Shown: positions 6,456-7,578 of the stretch, one piece after another
Position numbering within the stretch: position 1 is the stretch's first letter
How the letters are laid out: the number at the start of each line of letters is the position of its first letter
Notes under the pieces: model-generated
The model's database searches: none
Told to the model about the DNA's origin: nothing
What the model saw: the letters and a program-made list of their open reading frames with translations, nothing else
Position numbers and translations under genes: made by a program
Assembly (NCBI GenBank): GCA_905235425.1
Contig: CAJOKY010000109.1
Coordinates: 1 to 7,578, forward strand
DNA: 7,578 nt
Direction: 5' to 3'
Origin: an uncultured Selenomonadaceae bacterium
Lineage (GTDB): Bacteria > Bacillota > Negativicutes > Selenomonadales > Selenomonadaceae

Positions 6456-6476
6456 AAAATTTTTGGAGTTAAATAA

Positions 6477-6929
6477 GTGTTACATAAAATTTTTATAGCG
6501 TTCGGCATTGTCTTTATCGGTATCGGCGCTTTCGGTATGTTTTATGTTTGGAACTACGATCACCGACAAGTTTCAACGCTTGAAGAATATGCGACGACGG
6601 AATTTCAAATTTCACGCGACGGCAAAGGCAACTTGGAAGGCGGCGTTTTAAATTTATGGGATTATCGCTTTGACAGTGCTAAACTTCTGCCGCAAGCTAC
6701 GCTTTATGTTGACGACGAAGAATTTGAACTGCCCGCCGCTACAAGACAGACTCAACTGCAATTCAAGCACGAAAATAAATTGTTTGTCAGCCTGCCTAAA
6801 GAAAGCTTGAAAGGCGTCCCTGCCGCTAAGGAAGTGCGATTTAAATTTTTCTATGACAATGGGCAGGAAATTGACTTGCCGCTTAGTCAAGCCGAATTGC
6901 AGAATTGGCAGAAAAAATTACGCTGGTAG
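6477..6929 (+). CDS. Single-pass membrane-anchored protein of unknown function
   Basis: The product is 150 residues from GTG 6477, with GGAG at 6465-6468 eight bases upstream. Residues 1-25 form one strongly hydrophobic segment (FIAFGIVFIGIGAFGMFYVW) after a short LHK start, followed by DHRQ. With no obvious signal peptidase site it looks like an uncleaved N-terminal anchor with the remainder outside the membrane. The soluble part of about 120 residues has alternating beta-like stretches (ATLYVDDEEFELP, NKLFVSLPKE, EVRFKFFYDNGQEIDLP) and a short C-terminal helix, with no Cys and no catalytic motif. I do not recognise the family. It sits 21 bases after the zinc-finger gene and 14 bases before the methyltransferase, so it is probably co-transcribed with them, but the link may be only positional. 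Confidence 0.72.
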   Translation: MLHKIFIAFGIVFIGIGAFGMFYVWNYDHRQVSTLEEYATTEFQISRDGKGNLEGGVLNLWDYRFDSAKLLPQATLYVDDEEFELPAATRQTQLQFKHENKLFVSLPKESLKGVPAAKEVRFKFFYDNGQEIDLPLSQAELQNWQKKLRW

Positions 6930-6930
6930 A

Positions 6931-6936
6931 AAGGAG
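6931..6936 (+). promoter_or_regulatory. Ribosome binding site AAGGAG for the TTG-started methyltransferase
   Basis: A full AAGGAG lies seven bases before the TTG at 6944, which opens a frame running unbroken to the window end. It follows the stop of the previous gene directly. There is no ATG nearby in that frame, so TTG is the best start. Confidence 0.8.
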
Positions 6937-6943
6937 AAATTTT

Positions 6944-7578
6944 TTGCCTACTTTAAATTGGCTCGGTAAAGAAAAAGTTGTAAACTACGCCGCGCACGTA
7001 CCCTACCATGTACTCAATCACATTTACAATCACGGCGGCATTACCGATAATAAAATTATTCACGGTGATAACCTCACGGCTTTAAAATCTCTCTTGCCGC
7101 TGTATGAAGGCAAAGTCAAATGTATTTATATCGACCCGCCTTATAATACCGGCAATGAAGGCTGGGTTTACAATGACAACGTCAATTCGCCGCAAATTCA
7201 AAAATGGATTGGGCAAGTTGTCGGACGTGAGGGCGAAGATTATAGCCGTCATGATAAATGGCTTTGTATGATGTACCCGCGTTTAAAATTGCTGAAACGG
7301 CTTTTATCAGATGACGGCGCCATTTTTATCAGCATTGACGATAACGAACAAAATTTTCTGCGCGATATCTGCAATGAAATTTTTGGCGCGCAGAATTTTA
7401 TTTGCAATGTCATTTGGGAAAAAAAATATTCGCCGCAAAATGACGCCAAGTATTTATCTGACAGCCACGACTTCATTTTGGTTTATGCAAAAAATAAATC
7501 TGTATGGCGTCCAAATCTTTTGCCGCGTACTGCAGAAATGGACGCGCGTTATAAAAACCCCGACAATGACCCGCGCGG
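6944..7578 (+). CDS. Type III-like site-specific DNA methyltransferase (Mod), 3' end outside window
   Basis: The frame is open from TTG 6944 to the window end: 211 codons plus two bases, no stop. Residues 39-45 read IHGDNLT, followed by CIYIDPPYNTGNEGWVYND with the catalytic DPPY motif at residues 64-67. The NTGN-x(5)-YND continuation is typical of Type III Mod subunits and related beta-class N6-adenine methyltransferases. Next come HDKWLCMMYPRLKLLKRLL, the structural strand AIFISIDDNE, and the family segment NVIWEKKYSPQNDAKYLSDSHDFILVYAKN. In the beta class the AdoMet-binding FxGxG motif lies C-terminal of DPPY, so it should be beyond the window. The enzyme methylates adenine in a short asymmetric site, and a Res helicase/nuclease subunit would usually follow. 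Target specificity cannot be read from this part. Being second to an island of antitoxin-like genes, it suggests a defence or mobile context. Confidence 0.92.
   Translation, partial: MPTLNWLGKEKVVNYAAHVPYHVLNHIYNHGGITDNKIIHGDNLTALKSLLPLYEGKVKCIYIDPPYNTGNEGWVYNDNVNSPQIQKWIGQVVGREGEDYSRHDKWLCMMYPRLKLLKRLLSDDGAIFISIDDNEQNFLRDICNEIFGAQNFICNVIWEKKYSPQNDAKYLSDSHDFILVYAKNKSVWRPNLLPRTAEMDARYKNPDNDPR

Noticed and set aside
7249..7476. Minus-strand open frame near the right edge
   Set aside because: It is antisense to the methyltransferase frame, which carries the DPPY motif and an unbroken reading to the window end.

Overview
The window looks like chromosome from a low-to-moderate GC, diderm Firmicute, most likely class Negativicutes (Selenomonas/Anaerovibrio-like). 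This is an inference. It rests on the AT-rich intergenic DNA, the many A/T runs inside genes, strong AGGAG-type ribosome binding sites with frequent GTG/TTG starts, a clostridial/Negativicutes-like formate-tetrahydrofolate ligase, and an RTX-type secreted protein (which implies an outer membrane). All supported genes are on the + strand.

Region 1 (1-863) holds the 3' part of a surface-polysaccharide-type, probably glycosyltransferase-like gene. It is split by a run of ten G residues (203-212). The reading frame before the run and the one after it both look coding but do not match. Nine or twelve G would join them into one protein of at least 286 residues. This is the classic layout of a phase-variable contingency locus and is the most interesting signal here; a sequencing or assembly error in the homopolymer is the main alternative.

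Region 2 (898-3531) is a tight gene string. It starts with a predicted zinc metallopeptidase (HExxH) carrying C-terminal RTX glycine/aspartate repeats and no signal peptide. A TIGR04076-family small protein follows, coupled by an ATGA overlap, and then 5-formyltetrahydrofolate cyclo-ligase.

Region 3 (3532-4072) is a monocistronic unit: an AT-rich spacer with a possible promoter, a small exported protein of unknown function, and a clear intrinsic terminator.

Region 4 (4122-5803) is fhs, formate-tetrahydrofolate ligase, essentially full length. Together with the cyclo-ligase it supplies the one-carbon folate pool (10-formyl-THF and 5,10-methenyl-THF).

Region 5 (5852-7578) is a compact accessory cluster with short gaps: a HicB-like antitoxin domain protein, a YgiT/MqsA-type zinc-finger protein, a single-pass membrane protein of unknown function, and the 5' part of a Type III-like DNA methyltransferase (Mod) that starts at TTG and runs off the window. 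No cognate toxin is seen for either antitoxin-like gene. The cluster reads as the edge of a defence or restriction-modification island.

No tRNA, rRNA, CRISPR array, insertion sequence or riboswitch was recognised. No gene-free stretch exceeds 300 bases.
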